The notes: generated by a model from the sequence alone, not told the origin. A stretch of DNA of 64,000 nt from Tetragonia tetragonoides (GCA_038025085.1 CM076154.1:18636001-18700000); one strand, 5' to 3'; positions 1 through 11,923 are shown, counted from the stretch's first letter. Program-made: numbers and translations.

Positions 1-306
1 TTAAAGAAAAGGAAAAAAAACTTCTACCAGCAATTACAATGGTCTGCTTAGATTACTACTCAAATGTTCTTTTTTTTTTTTCTTCTTAGTCCTTTCTATC
101 CATTGTATGGCTACTTAAAATGTAACAGGGGTACCACTGTTGGCTGTTCAGCCAAGAGGAGAGAGAGTCTTAGAATAGCAGTAAAGTGATTATATTAAGT
201 TGATTTATTGGATTGAGGATTGTTTTTGGTTTAAAATAATACCCAATTAGGCTTTATGTCAGTGGCGAGCAGTATGCCCCCTGCTTTCCATTGTAATTGC
301 TATGCC

Positions 307-410
307 TATAAATACCACCGCTGCGTGCAGCAAATACTTTCAAGTCCAAAAGTGACAACTTGACAAGTCCACGGAAATAGGCATCGTCGGAGAGAAAAAG
401 AATTGTAAGT
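307..410 (+). promoter_or_regulatory. Putative core promoter and 5' UTR exon of SABATH copy A
   Basis: A TATAAATA box at 307-314 is followed by about 90 bases without ATG and a strong GTAAGT splice donor at 405-410. The matching acceptor (ttgcag) ends at 1964, 12 bases before the ATG at 1977. A leader intron is inferred from these signals only; no transcript evidence is available. Confidence 0.4.
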
Positions 411-481
411 TGATTAGAATGTTTTATTTTATTTAATCTGTTTCATGTTTATTGAATGTCTCAAGGCCTTAACATTACTTA

Positions 482-763
482 GGCCTTGTTTACTAGCTTG
501 CAATCAAATGTAATGCAATGTAATCAATTTGTAGAGTAAATACGGGGTGAAAAGTGAAGGAGTGGGAGTAGAGGGATGAAGAAAGTGGGGTTGATTGCAT
601 CATTCAATGTAATCACAAAATGCTCAACTTTTTCCTTGTAATGGTGATTACTTTGAATGAGGTAATCAATCTCACTTTTCCTATCTCCTTCCTCCCCCTC
701 CTTCATTTTCCACTTTACAACTACCCTATAAAATGATTGCATTGCAAGGTAGTAAACACCACC
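482..763. mobile_element. Tourist-like (PIF/Harbinger-type) MITE
   Basis: The ends are inverted repeats: GGCCTTGTTTACTAGCTTG at the left and the complement of a matching gtagtaaacaccacc segment at the right. A 3-bp TTA lies at 479-481 and 764-766, the target duplication expected for this superfamily. The 282-bp element has no coding capacity and lies in the leader intron of SABATH copy A. Confidence 0.65.
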
Positions 764-813
764 TTAATGCTTACTATATTTGCTTATTTGGTTCACTATG
801 AAAATATTTGGTA

Positions 814-953
814 GTGTTTGGTTAATCCAAAATATTCTATTTACGTTGGAAGGACTATCCGACTATGTAAGCAATATTTTCTCACTTTGTAGAAAATAAA
901 AGTTTTTGAAAAGTGCATCTTCTTGCATTCTAGGGAGTACATGTTAACCAAAC
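814..953. mobile_element. Small inverted-repeat element (MITE-like)
   Basis: A GTGTTTGGTTAA-type end near 814 is mirrored by TTAACCAAACAAC near 941-953. The body is AT-rich and non-coding. No clear target duplication was found, so the superfamily is unassigned. Confidence 0.35.
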
Positions 954-979
954 AACATGGTAATATAGAACTTAGGGTG

Positions 980-1765
980 TAGTTTTTTCACTTGTTTCCA
1001 CTGATTTGGTAAGATCGATTCTGCCACTGATTTCCACTAATTAGGTAAGGTCATGGCACTGATTTTCACTGATTTGGTAAGGTCATTTCACTATTCAATA
1101 AGGTCCTGTCACTGATTCTGTGAGCACTACAAAATAAAATCGAAATAGCGTCGGAATTGGTGTCGAAAATAGCATCGGAATTGGGTAAAAATCCGTTGCT
1201 AAGAACCTTAGCAACGGAGTTAGCAACGAAAAATTTCCAAATTTGCTGCAAGCCCAAATCAGCGAATTTCTTAGCAATAGATACCATTAAACTGTTGCTA
1301 AGGTCACGACGGAAATCTAAATTTCCGTTGTTAAGTCCAAAATTTTATTTATTTATTTTAATCTCAGCAACGGATTTGTAAATCCGTTGCTAAGGTTAAC
1401 AACGGATGTTGAAAATTCCGTTGCCAAAAATTCTTAGCAACGGAATTTTGACAATCCGTTGCTAAGCTTAGCAACGGATTTTGAATATTCCGTTGCTGTT
1501 AGCGTCGGAAAAGAAATCCGTTTCTAAGATTTTTTAACAACGGAATTCTTGTCATCCGTTGCTAAGCTTAGCAACGGATAAAAAACCTTTCGTTGCTATT
1601 TCGCGTTTTTTTTTGTAGTGAGTAGAATGTGGGTTCTGCCACTGATTTTCACTGATTGAGTAGATTCCTGCCACTGATTCTTACTAATTCAGTAAGGTCT
1701 AGCCACTGATTTTTACTGATTGAGTAATATCTTGCCACTTTTTTTCACTGATTGAGTAAGGTCCA
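980..1765 (+). repeat. Degenerate minisatellite, about 33-bp unit, split by a CACTA-type insertion
   Basis: Units of the form CCACTGATTTTCACTGATT followed by gagtaaggtc recur on both sides of the element at 1125-1620. At least three units lie to the left and four to the right, so the array predates the insertion. It is intronic and non-coding. Confidence 0.6.
1125..1620. mobile_element. Non-autonomous CACTA-type (En/Spm) element
   Basis: The element begins CACTACAAAA and ends TTTTTGTAGTG, the terminal signature of CACTA transposons. The interior is made of many copies of a TTAGCAACGGA/TCCGTTGCTAA motif in both orientations, as in the subterminal repeats of this superfamily. A GAG flanks both ends if the final G is shared (1122-1124 and 1620-1622). 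At 496 bp with no transposase it must depend on a partner. Confidence 0.75.
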
Positions 1766-2390
1766 CCAAATAAAAAGAACACACCTTTACTCTCCAACAA
1801 GTACAACTTCTTCCAAAATCCAAACGACCGTTTAGTGAAACATGAATAGGAAATAAAGATGTAGGACTTTAGTAATATTTTCTTAGTACCTTTTCATACA
1901 TTTAACAATTTTATATAGGTCAAATAAATTCTCTGTAGGACTAATAACTTTGAGTATCTTGCAGGGGAAAATAAAGATGGAGAATCATCACATGACGACA
2001 GGCACAGGATAAGATAGCTATGCTCGCAATTCCAAAATAATGGTTAGAATAATTACTCTTTGATCATCAATCTGCTTATACTTCATCAGTCTTGATTTTT
2101 TTTTCCCCGGACATCTCAAATAGTTTTATTGATAGCTGCAACTAATTGCCTAAAGTTACAACTCATGTTCTGAGGTCACTTAGAGAACTCAACATTTACA
2201 GCCAAAGAAGTTCAATATTTGACCTCAACATATATATGTTTATGTACCAAGAAGTTCAGCACCCATGGCATGAGTCACTTTCAAAGCAAACTTGGACACA
2301 AGTCCATTTTTCATAGGTCTTCATAATGGTGACCATAACATGCTTCTTAAAAGGCAAGAAGTTATGCAGTATGTATTTGACTGTGCTTTG

Positions 2391-2460
2391 TTTGCCTCAG
2401 CTTAATTTCACTTAAATTCAGTTTAGTTAAGTTTAATTCAGTTCAATTTATTTTATGTGT
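2391..2460. repeat. Fragment of the 'TTCAGT' repeat family
   Basis: A short run of ttcagttta/gttcaattta units, like those in the larger elements at 2715, 18091 and 18460. No ends are recognisable, so it is a fragment or chance-degenerate copy in intron 1 of SABATH copy A. Confidence 0.4.
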
Positions 2461-2714
2461 AACTTTATCACAAATATAACTTTTTATTCTGAAATATATT
2501 CAACATGATAATAATTATATCATCGAAAAGATCTCAAATCATACTTTCAAATGAGTCAAATATTGAATATGTTTGGAAGAGTTTTAAATAATCAAAGGTC
2601 AAGTTTGAAAAAAATGCCTCCCATAAATGTTATGATATAATTACATAAGTATGAGTTTTTCTTGAAAACTGTGAGTTAAAGTACATCTTACCAAAACCAA
2701 AATGGAAAGACAAA

Positions 2715-3135
2715 GGGTGCGTTCTTTCGAGCTTCTCCGGTCAGTTTAGTTCAGTTTATGCGTGGTCACATATAAGTACAGCTCGGTTCAGTATTGTTCA
2801 ATTCAGTTCAGTGGTGTTCAATTCAGATCAGTTCAGTGATAATCAATTATTATTATTATTATTATTGTTATTATTATTATTGTTATTATTGTTATTATTC
2901 TTAGTAGTATTAGTATTATGAGTATTATCATTATTATGAATAACAATAACAATAACAATAACAATAAAAGTTATTATTATTATTATGTTCCATTTCAGTT
3001 CAGTGGTATTCAGTTCAGTGGTGTTCGATTCAGTTCAGTACAGTGTAGTGGTGCTCGGTTAAGTTCAGATCAGATCAGGTCAGTTTAGTTCAGTTTAGTT
3101 CAATTCTGATAAGTTCAGCTCTAACAAACGCACCC
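2715..3135. mobile_element. MITE of the 'TTCAGT' family inserted in intron 1 of copy A
   Basis: It starts GGGTGCGTTC and ends aacaaacgcaccc, so the outer ends are inverted repeats. The arms consist of short GTTCAGT repeats around a central TTA/AAC-rich microsatellite. The same intron in SABATH copy B (near 52720-52815, other strand) runs straight through this site without the element. That shows it is an insertion. Confidence 0.65.
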
Positions 3136-4212
3136 AAACTGAACTAACAAATTGTGACGTAGAAAATCTGAAAACGAAATTTTTTCATTTCATTTCCTTT
3201 TTATTTTCTCCACCATGTGAGCGTAAGAGAAAACTACTTCCTTAACTTTAAAGCACATATAAAAGGTAACACTTATTATGTGGTGTTATGGTATGCCATC
3301 AAATCTTACATTTAACCTTTTTTCCCCTTATATATTGGTTATAGTTTCTATTTCAAGATAAGGTAGCTCAATCATTGTCTGATGATATAAATATTTTAAA
3401 ATATTTTTCTTTACAGGCAAACACAATTGAAAAGATATTCCCAATGATGAGAGATGCATTAGAAGGGCTTTACTCAGCAATACAACCCAAATGTGTGATG
3501 GCAGTAGATCTAGGCTCTGCTTAAGGACCTAATTCTCTGATTCTAATACCAAAACTGATCGATATCACTTACAAAACATATAGAGCTAATAAGAATTGGC
3601 AAGAAAATAATAGTAATATTAGTATACCTGAAATAAAAATATTTCTAAATGACCTTTCAGCTAATGATTTTAACACAATATCAATGTCACTTGCTAACTT
3701 TGAGAAGCAACTGGAGGAAGAAAAAGAAGGTGATATTGGTCCTTACTTCATCTCCACCACCCCTGGGTCTTATTACAAGAGAATTTTCCCTATAAATTTT
3801 TTTCACTTCGTCCATACCTTTAATAGTGCCAATTGGCTCTCTCAGGTTAGTTAGCTACCCTCCTGATATTGTTTTTTACTCATTAAGATTAACATACATG
3901 ATTATCTTACAAAATTATTGCTTGCGCGCAAGTTGCACCTATAATATCGAATAAAAGTAATGAATAGGTGATGACACAATAAGGTAACTATTAGTTTTGT
4001 TTTTTTACAGCAAAAACACTAATAAAATGTTGATAGATGTCAAGTGCTCATGAGACTGACATAAAGCTATGTAATATAACTGTGTCATTAGGTTTATCAT
4101 AGATCTCACTAGTTTAGTACCCCTGTGATGCCCGATAGTTATTAAACTTGTAGTTGACTCTTTGTTTTTTGAAGCTGAATGAAATCGAAATAAACTCGAC
4201 ACTTGATGTGAA

Positions 4213-4500
4213 ATTAATAGTCAAGTTTTACTTTTGATGTCAAATTTGTAATTTAAATGTGATCAAGTGATGTGCATGTTGGCAAAGCTATAAATTATTC
4301 AAAACAAAATTAATCGTATGAAAACTGTATTGTAAATCAACTTTTAAATTATTCAAAACAAAATTAATAGTCAAGTTTTACTTTTGATGTCGAATTTGTC
4401 ATTTAAATGTGATCAAGTGACGTGCATGTTGGCAAAGCTATAAATTATTCAAAACAAAATTAATCGTATGAAAACTGTATTGAAATCAACTTTTATACAG
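4213..4500 (+). repeat. Tandem duplication, 150-bp period
   Basis: The segment at 4213-4362 is repeated almost perfectly from 4363 to about 4500; both start attaatagtcaagttttac. It lies in SABATH copy A intron 2. High identity between units indicates a recent event. Confidence 0.85.
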
Positions 4501-4848
4501 TTGAAGTACAGAAATTTTCTGGTGTTTCACTAACACCATCTGGATTTGTTACCCTCTAATACACCCTTGAAAATAGGGAGGTGGTTTTGGAGTATTTGGA
4601 AAAAGAAAAAAGAAAAAAATTGGTTTGAAAATATTCTATTGGTTGGATAACACCACATAAGCAAATAGTTGGTTTGTTACTGAAACACTTGAAATTTTTC
4701 GGTTGAAATATACCTTAAAAGTGAAAAATGATTATTAAATTTGAATGGAATGAGTAAATGAATAATAATATTATGAGAGAAAAAAGCAAGTTGAAGAATT
4801 AAACAAACAAAATTTACATAACTGAACTAAATTGAAAAATAAATGGTA

Positions 4849-5101
4849 CTTCCTCCGTCTCAAAAAAATCTGAACCTTTGTTTTCACGGTCTCCAAGACA
4901 CCACTTTGACCGTAAATAACTACAATTATATGAATATAAAAATTATAACAATACGATTTTTTGAAAGTACTTTTAAACATGAATCTAACAAAAGTATTTT
5001 CATAATGTGAATCTTTATATATTTTCATAAATTAATGGTCAAAGTTTGTTAAGTTTGACCTTCAAAAAGTAAAGGTTCAAATTTTTTTGAGACGGAGGGA
5101 G
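4849..5101. mobile_element. Stowaway-type MITE
   Basis: It starts CTTCCTCCGTCTCAAAAAAA and ends with the complementary tttttttgagacggagggag, giving terminal inverted repeats of about 30 bp. TA dinucleotides flank it at 4847-4848 and 5102-5103, the Tc1/mariner-type target duplication. It has no coding capacity. Confidence 0.8.
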
Positions 5102-5355
5102 TATAACTTATTATTAACAGCTAACTAAAAATAAATGGTATAACATAAACATTCAGATCTAATTTAAAATGGTAAAATAAATACTCTATACTAACTTATT
5201 TTTCTATAGAGAAAAAAAAAATATGAAGATTAGAACCTTCACATTTTTTTCTTGGTGTTAAATGGCAATTGAAAATTTGCTTGTCAAAAACAAAAAAAGA
5301 AAAAAGGAAAAAAAGAAGAAGGATCAGTATCAACATCTGTACAATTGTAACTAAG

Positions 5356-5539
5356 ATGGGTTGGTGTAGTGGTTCAGCACTTCATCCCTTAAACAAGTGG
5401 TTGGGGGTTCGAATCCCAACTCTTGCGAATGGAAAAATCCCTTGGCCAGCCTCCTACCGCTTAGTGCGCTGACAGTTGGGGCGAGAGGATTAGTCACCGT
5501 GATCGACAGTGAATATCCTTGGCAAAGACCAAAAAAATT
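5356..5539 (+). mobile_element. tRNA-derived SINE (family 1)
   Basis: A box A-like TGGTGTAGTGG at 5362-5372 and box B GGTTCGAATCC at 5406-5416 mark an internal Pol III promoter of tRNA origin. The body ends in a short A-rich tail. The 16-bp sequence acatctgtacaattgt occurs at 5333-5348 and again at 5540-5555, a target-site duplication; 7 bases of uncertain status separate the left copy from the SINE head. The unrelated 3' part rules out a functional tRNA gene. Confidence 0.8.
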
Positions 5540-6032
5540 ACATCTGTACAATTGTGCTCTAGAGTAAATAGACTATTTCACCATCCTTATATGAAAAATT
5601 CACCATCCAACACCAACACACACTAACAAAGACATTGAGGGATGATTTTTGGTTAGTTAAGGTAAAATTTAATAAATAAATAAATTCATAATATGAAATT
5701 ACAGAAGACATTGCAGGCATGGAAGAAAACTCATACAACCTCATTCTGATAATATGTGTACTTCTTGGTACACAAAAATCCAAAGCAGTTCAAACCGTCC
5801 TAGATCTTTTATGGGCCCCATAGCAAAATATAAATAAGGACCCCATCCATACGTGAAACTTCTCTACATAATATAGGACAAATTGCCCCATATATTAAAT
5901 TTTTTTGTAACAAATTAAAAGATAACTATAAAACAAACAATCTAAAAGAAAAGGATAGAAAACAACTAAAGACAGTAGTTAGTAGTTACACGAGCAAGAT
6001 GAAGTGGTCCCTTACACCCATGTGACTTAAAT

Positions 6033-6127
6033 AAACAAAATCAAAAGAAATGTAAGGGGTGGTACTCGAACACGGACAAGTCTATGCTATGCAGCAGCGT
6101 GCCACCAGTTGAGCTAAAACTCAACTA
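6033..6127 (-). mobile_element. tRNA-like SINE head or tRNA pseudogene fragment
   Basis: Read on the - strand, this contains a box A-like TAGCTCAACTGGT and a box B-like GTTCGAGTACC at tRNA-like spacing. It is flanked by the 10-bp repeat tgacttaaat at 6023-6032 and 6128-6137. It is too short for a whole SINE. No credible cloverleaf acceptor stem was recognised. Confidence 0.45.
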
Positions 6128-6526
6128 TGACTTAAATGTCCGTTTTAAAGTACAAAATAGGTAAAAGCCTAAGCATCAACCCACGCATCCAATAATCCTG
6201 GTTGTCTCGCGCTCTCTCATCCACTACCTCTGCAAACGGCATTGTAGTAGCCCCATGGTCGTTTGAGACCTTTTCTACTCAACCAACCTCCTCCAGTGTC
6301 ATCGGGGCCTTTCCTATCTAGTCCTATTCTCTCTAACGGAATTGTACAAGACGGTGAGGAACAGAACGAATAATACAATAAAATGAGACAAAATAAAACA
6401 CGGAATGCAAAACGGAATGACGCAGAATGGAACAGATTGGAATGAAACGGAATACAACATGGAGACGAGAAAAAGAACAGAACCTTATCTGCGTTGAAAC
6501 ATCACCAATATGAACCAACACTTTGA

Positions 6527-6799
6527 TTTTTTTTTATTACTTTTTTTTTTGAAAAGGCAAGACAACCCGGTAATTTTCCTTGGAGATTAACCTAAAACGC
6601 CTTTACTAACAGATTAGTGAAGGACTTAGATGAAGCAATTACAGCTAAGAACAAATAATAAAAAAAAGTCAAAAAGTGATACAAATTAGCCAAAACTAAA
6701 ATTGAACCATCTTCATATTTTCAACTTTATCGTATTTTTCATCTCCAGAAACCAAGAAACAAAGAGGATCAGAATCCTCAATCACCAACCACAAATGAA

Positions 6800-6887
<88 letters not shown>

Positions 6888-7549
6888 TATTATTATTATT
6901 ATTATTATTTTATTAGTTTTGTTGTTATTAATATTATAATTATTAATATTATTAATATTATTTTTTATTTTTTATTTTATTTTTGCTTTAGGTTTAGGTT
7001 TTATACATCTAAGATCCTAAAAAACCCCAAAATTCTAATGGAGATTCACATTCTTCATACATAACTCTAAAATCAACGTAGATCTAAATCCATAAGCTGT
7101 TGACGGAGAGATGGGCGTGCTTCGAGCAACCATGACTTGAAGGTCGCCGGAGGCAAAGAAGCCGAGCATAGTTGACGGTAGTCATGAAACTGTACCGAGC
7201 ACAACCTAGAAAGGGAAGCAAGCCTCTTAATTTTAGGCGAAAACAACGACTTTGACAACGAGAGAGAGGTCTTCAAAGATTCTCTCTCCTTCCCTGAAAA
7301 GCTTTTCAGATCTGTGATTTTTTTTATTCATATAAATTATAAATAATCAGATCTGAGAGGAAGAAGTTGGACTAGAAAAACACCTTGAGGATGAAGATAA
7401 GTGGAGATACCTTGAGAAGAGAGCTTAAGGAGGGCTAGAAAATGCTTTAGCCGACTAAAAGAAGGAGAAGTTTTTCTAGGGTTTTGGTTTCTAGAGAGAG
7501 GTTAAACCCTCCCAGAAACCTTACCTCACTACTTGAAATCTCTGTTTAC
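6527..7549 (-). mobile_element. 1.0-kb retroposon with poly(A) tail and 14-bp target duplication
   Basis: A perfect 14-bp repeat, aaccaacactttga, lies at 6513-6526 and 7550-7563. The left edge is T-rich, which is a poly(A) tail on the - strand, so this is a retrotransposed copy read right to left. It contains a long ATT/AAT microsatellite (6799-6911) and a 67-codon open frame (7276-7073, - strand) with no recognisable domain. No endonuclease or reverse transcriptase is present. It could be a non-autonomous LINE derivative or a retroposed transcript. Confidence 0.75.
6799..6911. repeat. (ATT)n microsatellite
   Basis: About 110 bases of nearly uninterrupted ATT triplets inside the retroposon at 6527-7549. 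The isoleucine-rich open frame it creates is an artefact. Confidence 0.95.
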
Positions 7550-9231
7550 AACCAACACTTTGAGTAGAGTAGCAATGTCATTAGCTTTTCAATATGCACC
7601 ACAAGAGAGCAATGTTAGCCCCACTTAGGAAGAGCTAACACAATATGGGCCTTTATCGGATTTCCCATGCAATGGCAGACGATAATTTTGGCAATTTATC
7701 CCCATTTAGTACATAGAATAGTCTTGCTAAATCACAACAAAACTTCTCACATATTAAAAAGTGGCTTTGAGAATAAGTAATGAACTTGTCCAAACCATAA
7801 ATATATTGCAAGTCAATTTGATACGGCCATTATTGAGTTGAGGTTGTACAATACCAGTAGAACCAAATATTGACAGATCCTAATGAATATTTGATTACAC
7901 CCTTTTGACAACATATATACTTACCTTGGTCTCTTTAGTTATGATCTTTGAGGGTGGTGAGTTCACAGCTCAAGCCAAGCTCGCATTTAGGGGACAAATC
8001 AAGACAATAAGCAAGCCTAAAGTGTCAAGGATACACATAACAAAGGACAACAAACTTGCACAATTATAAATCAGATGTACTCTTTATTCTTCCAATATAG
8101 TACCTTGCTCTAAACTTTGTGATTGCACACCGCAAAGTATCTCCAATGATCTGAAGCTAGCTTACAACTGTCAAGCGCTTAAGAATTCACACTATGAGAG
8201 AGAAATTACCTGCTTAGCTGAAGAAGACCCAGGTTCGTCGCTAATTTTAAATCTGAAATTATGATCAGAAGCACTCCATATATTTTAAGGCAATTGGTAT
8301 AAGTAGTCCAAATGAGAGAGAAAAAGAGACTTGAATTTCAAAAGTTAAAAATATTATCTAGCTGGAGATAAAGGAAAAGTTAGTTGAGTTTCTAGTGTTC
8401 AAACAATGTGATAAAGGAAAAGAAGTCCGGTAACGTTCTTCACGACATTAGCTACGTGAACAAATTTTCTAGTATATTAATTTATTTAATTAATTTAAAG
8501 ATGATGTCTTAATAGCTTTATGCTGGGAAATTTTTCATGAGAGTTTTCCATGTGTATAAAGATGATATTAGTCGATTATTATTTTAGTAGAAAATATATA
8601 AAAGTTTTAATGATAGATTTTAAATGCTGAAGTTAAAAAATATTGCAAGTTACTCAAAACTTGGTTTGGAAAATAAGTTACAACTTATACACTAGTTAAT
8701 GTGTTCAACCCTCTCAGAGAGCACCTATAAAAATTAATTCGTGAAATATTCGAGGTCGTGGCTTAGTAGGTGCTCTAGCCATGGTTCCTCTTTTTCTAAC
8801 CAGAAATAGTAAAATGTCCTCAGTTTTACTTTCATCAATTTCATTTCCTTTATTTTATTTTTAGGTGATCTTTTATTTATTTGATTTCTCATCTTTCTTC
8901 TCTATTAAAACCTCAATCCCAAACTTGAGCACAAAAAGTGGTACAAGACTGTCTAACAGTAAATTTTGGAAAAACATATTACTCGGATGAGTTTAATTAT
9001 GAGACCCTATGATACTATACAAATAGTGCGAGCAATCACTATTAAATAATATTTAGTATAGATATTAAATAAAATAAAATAAACTGTATTAGCAAAATGA
9101 AAAGGAGTAAAAGCTTTTTGCTCTTAAAATATGAAAATAAGTAGAAAAATAACATGTAGAAAAGTAGGAGTAATTTCTTGCCATGTCTATTAGTTTATGG
9201 TATGCACAAAATGAAATATGGAGCTGAAGTA

Positions 9232-9288
9232 CTCCCTCCAGTTCATGAAAATCTTTACATTTGAGAGTGGAACAAAGACACCCAAAAG

Positions 9289-9333
<45 letters not shown>

Positions 9334-9589
9334 ATTTGGCAAAATTGTTCCAACTATGCTCTTGGAAGAGCACATGGATGTTAAGAGAGAAAAAAATGGT
9401 TTTTTGGTGGGGAAAGGGGGGAGAGAGAGAGAGAATGGAGCTAAGGAAATATAGGCATATGGAGGGTGAGAAATAAGGAGGGGTAAAATAATAAATGAAT
9501 CTCAAAAATAGTACCATATAAGAAACGAAAAGATTTCCATGTGACAAATCGAAAAGGAAAGTGTAAATTTTTCCTTAGACAGGAGGTAG
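9232..9589. mobile_element. Stowaway-like MITE containing an A-homopolymer
   Basis: It starts CTCCCTCCAGTTCATGAAAA and ends with a degenerate complement, cagaggaggtag-like, with TA at 9230-9231 and 9590-9591. A 38-base A run (9291-9328) sits inside. The ends are more diverged than those of the element at 4849. Confidence 0.55.
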
Positions 9590-9684
9590 TACCATCAAGT
9601 GTTGTAGCTAGCTCATTGCAATTTGCATAGTAAGTCAACTAAAAATCGCATTTTGAGTTTCCAACAAGGAGTAAAACTTATTTG

Positions 9685-10510
9685 GATAAAATCCAAAATC
9701 TAAACCAAACCAAATTGAATTAGTCAATTTGGATTGCACTTTTGAAATTTCGGATTTGATTCGGACTCGACCTTTTGAAGTACAAAATCCAAAGTCCAAA
9801 CCAAAATTTTTAAATAATATATAAGATTTAATTCTTATATCTTTACATACATATAAGTATTTACTTAAAAATTCTAACTGTTGCTCACTTAGTTAACCCT
9901 GTTCTTTTCATTGTTGTCTCCATGCTAAATTGCATTACAATCAACTTTGTTCTGTTCCATTTTACGGCATTACTTTTGCATTCTATTGTGTCTCACTCAT
10001 GTTCCATAAGCAATCTGTTCCTTTCGTTTAGTTTCATGTTGTTTCTTATCGTTCCATTTAAAAGAACAGGACATCCTGATTAGCTGAGATTCTTAACAGT
10101 TAGCTCTCCAGGTGGGTCATTTTTAAAAAATCTCAAAACCCTAGTAACGTCTGCATCGTACTCACATTCTCAATCAGAAAATTACTCTTACCTCTCGCTC
10201 AAACTCGCATACTGAAGTTTATCACTCTCCTCAAATCTCCCCTCACTCTTAATTTGCACCCTCTATCCACTCTCGCATTTTACAATGGAACACAAAGATT
10301 TCGTGCAGAGCTTATAAAATATATGGTATATCGGAGTGGAGTGGATTGGATTTTTAAAAATAATTTAGACTTGGATTTGGACTCAAAAATCAGAATCCAT
10401 ATTTAATTCGGATTGGATTTGGACTCAAAATTACGAGTGCAAAATATTTCGGATTGGATTTAGATTAGGCAAAAGTCAAAACCGAAGTCCAAACTTCACC
10501 CATTTTTCCA
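9685..10510. repeat. Degenerate repeat pair rich in GGATTTGGATT, enclosing a small element
   Basis: Both flanks (9685-9815 and 10325-10510) carry many GGATTTGGATTCGGACT-like words, in opposite orientation. Between them lies a segment of about 170 bp (9897-10068) whose ends, CCTGTTCTTTTCATT and atttaaaagaacagg, are inverted repeats. This looks like one MITE interrupted by another, but the outer borders are vague. Confidence 0.35.
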
Positions 10511-11361
10511 ATTTTTTTTTCTTATGTCTTCTTTTTTTTCCTTGTTCATTTTTTGAAAAAATGTACGTAGTTAGTATCCAAAGTTAGCATTAAAACTCTA
10601 AAAAAAACCATTCTTATTAAACTATGATTTATGTGTTGCTCATCTACCTATATGAACGTAAGCTTCAAATTTTAATAACACATCTCCTAATCAATTGTTT
10701 TTTAAACTAAAATTTTCAAATAAAAGCTTCGTAGTTACATATTTCGCAAATTTATTTACAAAAGTGAAAACAAAGAATTTGATTTTAACTAGCTGAAACT
10801 TTAGAGTATCTTCACGACTTCAAACCCCAAATTTACACGATGGTTTTTACATGATGTCATCTATGTGCAGACAAATGGCGCCCCTCAAAAACAATGAAAG
10901 AACAGTGTGCAAAAGGGGCGCAACTCTGAGTAGAGAAATGTGTTGATCAACTTGTTTCCTACATGAAAACCAAAAAATGAAAAATATCAGCAGATTAAAT
11001 GAATGATCAAACTTATTTGAAGAAAACAAAAATCATACAGATGGCTAATGGAACCAATTACATTTCTATGGCCAAAAGAACACCCCATAGTTAGTAGATC
11101 TTCATGCCTTTCCCTAAGAAATCAAGAGATAATATATGCCCTACAAAAACTTTTACCCAAACTTTACATATAACTCTCCAGGTTTCCATAAAAAAACAGG
11201 ACAAAGAACAAAAGCAATGACATTCCATACATTGAACATATGAGAAAATTGCAACAAGACAAAAAAGGAAAAGAAAATTTAAACATACTGGTCTGGTTTG
11301 TGGTTTGTCGCTAATAATTTTTTTTGTTTGGCTCGTCTGGGTTGCTGCTAGTTAGCAATTA

Positions 11362-11555
11362 CTCCCTTCGTCTCAAAAAAACTTAAACCTTTGCTTTTTG
11401 AAGGTCTAACTTAACAAACTCTGACCATTAATTTATGAAAATATATAAAGATTTACATTATGAAATTACGTTTGTTAGATTCATTTATAAAAGCAAAGTA
11501 GCGTCTTGAAAACCATGAAAAAGTAAAAGTTCAAGTTTTTTTGAGACGGAGAGAG
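11362..11555. mobile_element. Stowaway-type MITE
   Basis: It starts CTCCCTTCGTCTCAAAAAAA and ends gtttttttgagacggagagag. TA flanks are at 11360-11361 and 11556-11557. It is the same family as 4849-5101, 194 bp long and non-coding. Confidence 0.8.
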
Positions 11556-11923
11556 TACATTATCTAGGGCATAGAGAAGGTAAGAAGGAGGAATCAGAGC
11601 CCCTTGCATTCATTTATTGACCTAATACACAAAGATTCCAGGGATACTTGTCAATTTCGTTCAAATGTTTTCCTTAATCCATAATGGAATTGGATTTCAA
11701 GGAAACTCTAATCCAATAATTTCTCTAGTACACAAAGCAATTATAGATAAACTTTAATCGAATTTCTCAAGTCTACAAAGCAATTAAGATTCTGGAAAAT
11801 TTGAACGTTACCTTCTGAATTGATGGAGGCTATTAAATGTGTTCCGAGGATTAGAAACGGGTTGATATTAGAATTTGCCTATACAATAAAATTCAAAAAC
11901 TTCAAAAAAAAAGTTTCCACTAG

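Noticed and set aside
1157..1381. 74-codon open frame
   Set aside because: Lies entirely within the CACTA-type element's subterminal repeats.
980..1765. CRISPR-like array of regular repeats
   Set aside because: Units are degenerate and contiguous with no unique spacers; this is a plant nuclear minisatellite.
5353..5430. tRNA gene-like sequence with boxes A and B
   Set aside because: The tRNA-like head continues into a longer body with an A-rich tail and target duplications, so it is a SINE.
6702..7064. Open frame of 120 codons with an isoleucine run
   Set aside because: Produced by the ATT microsatellite.
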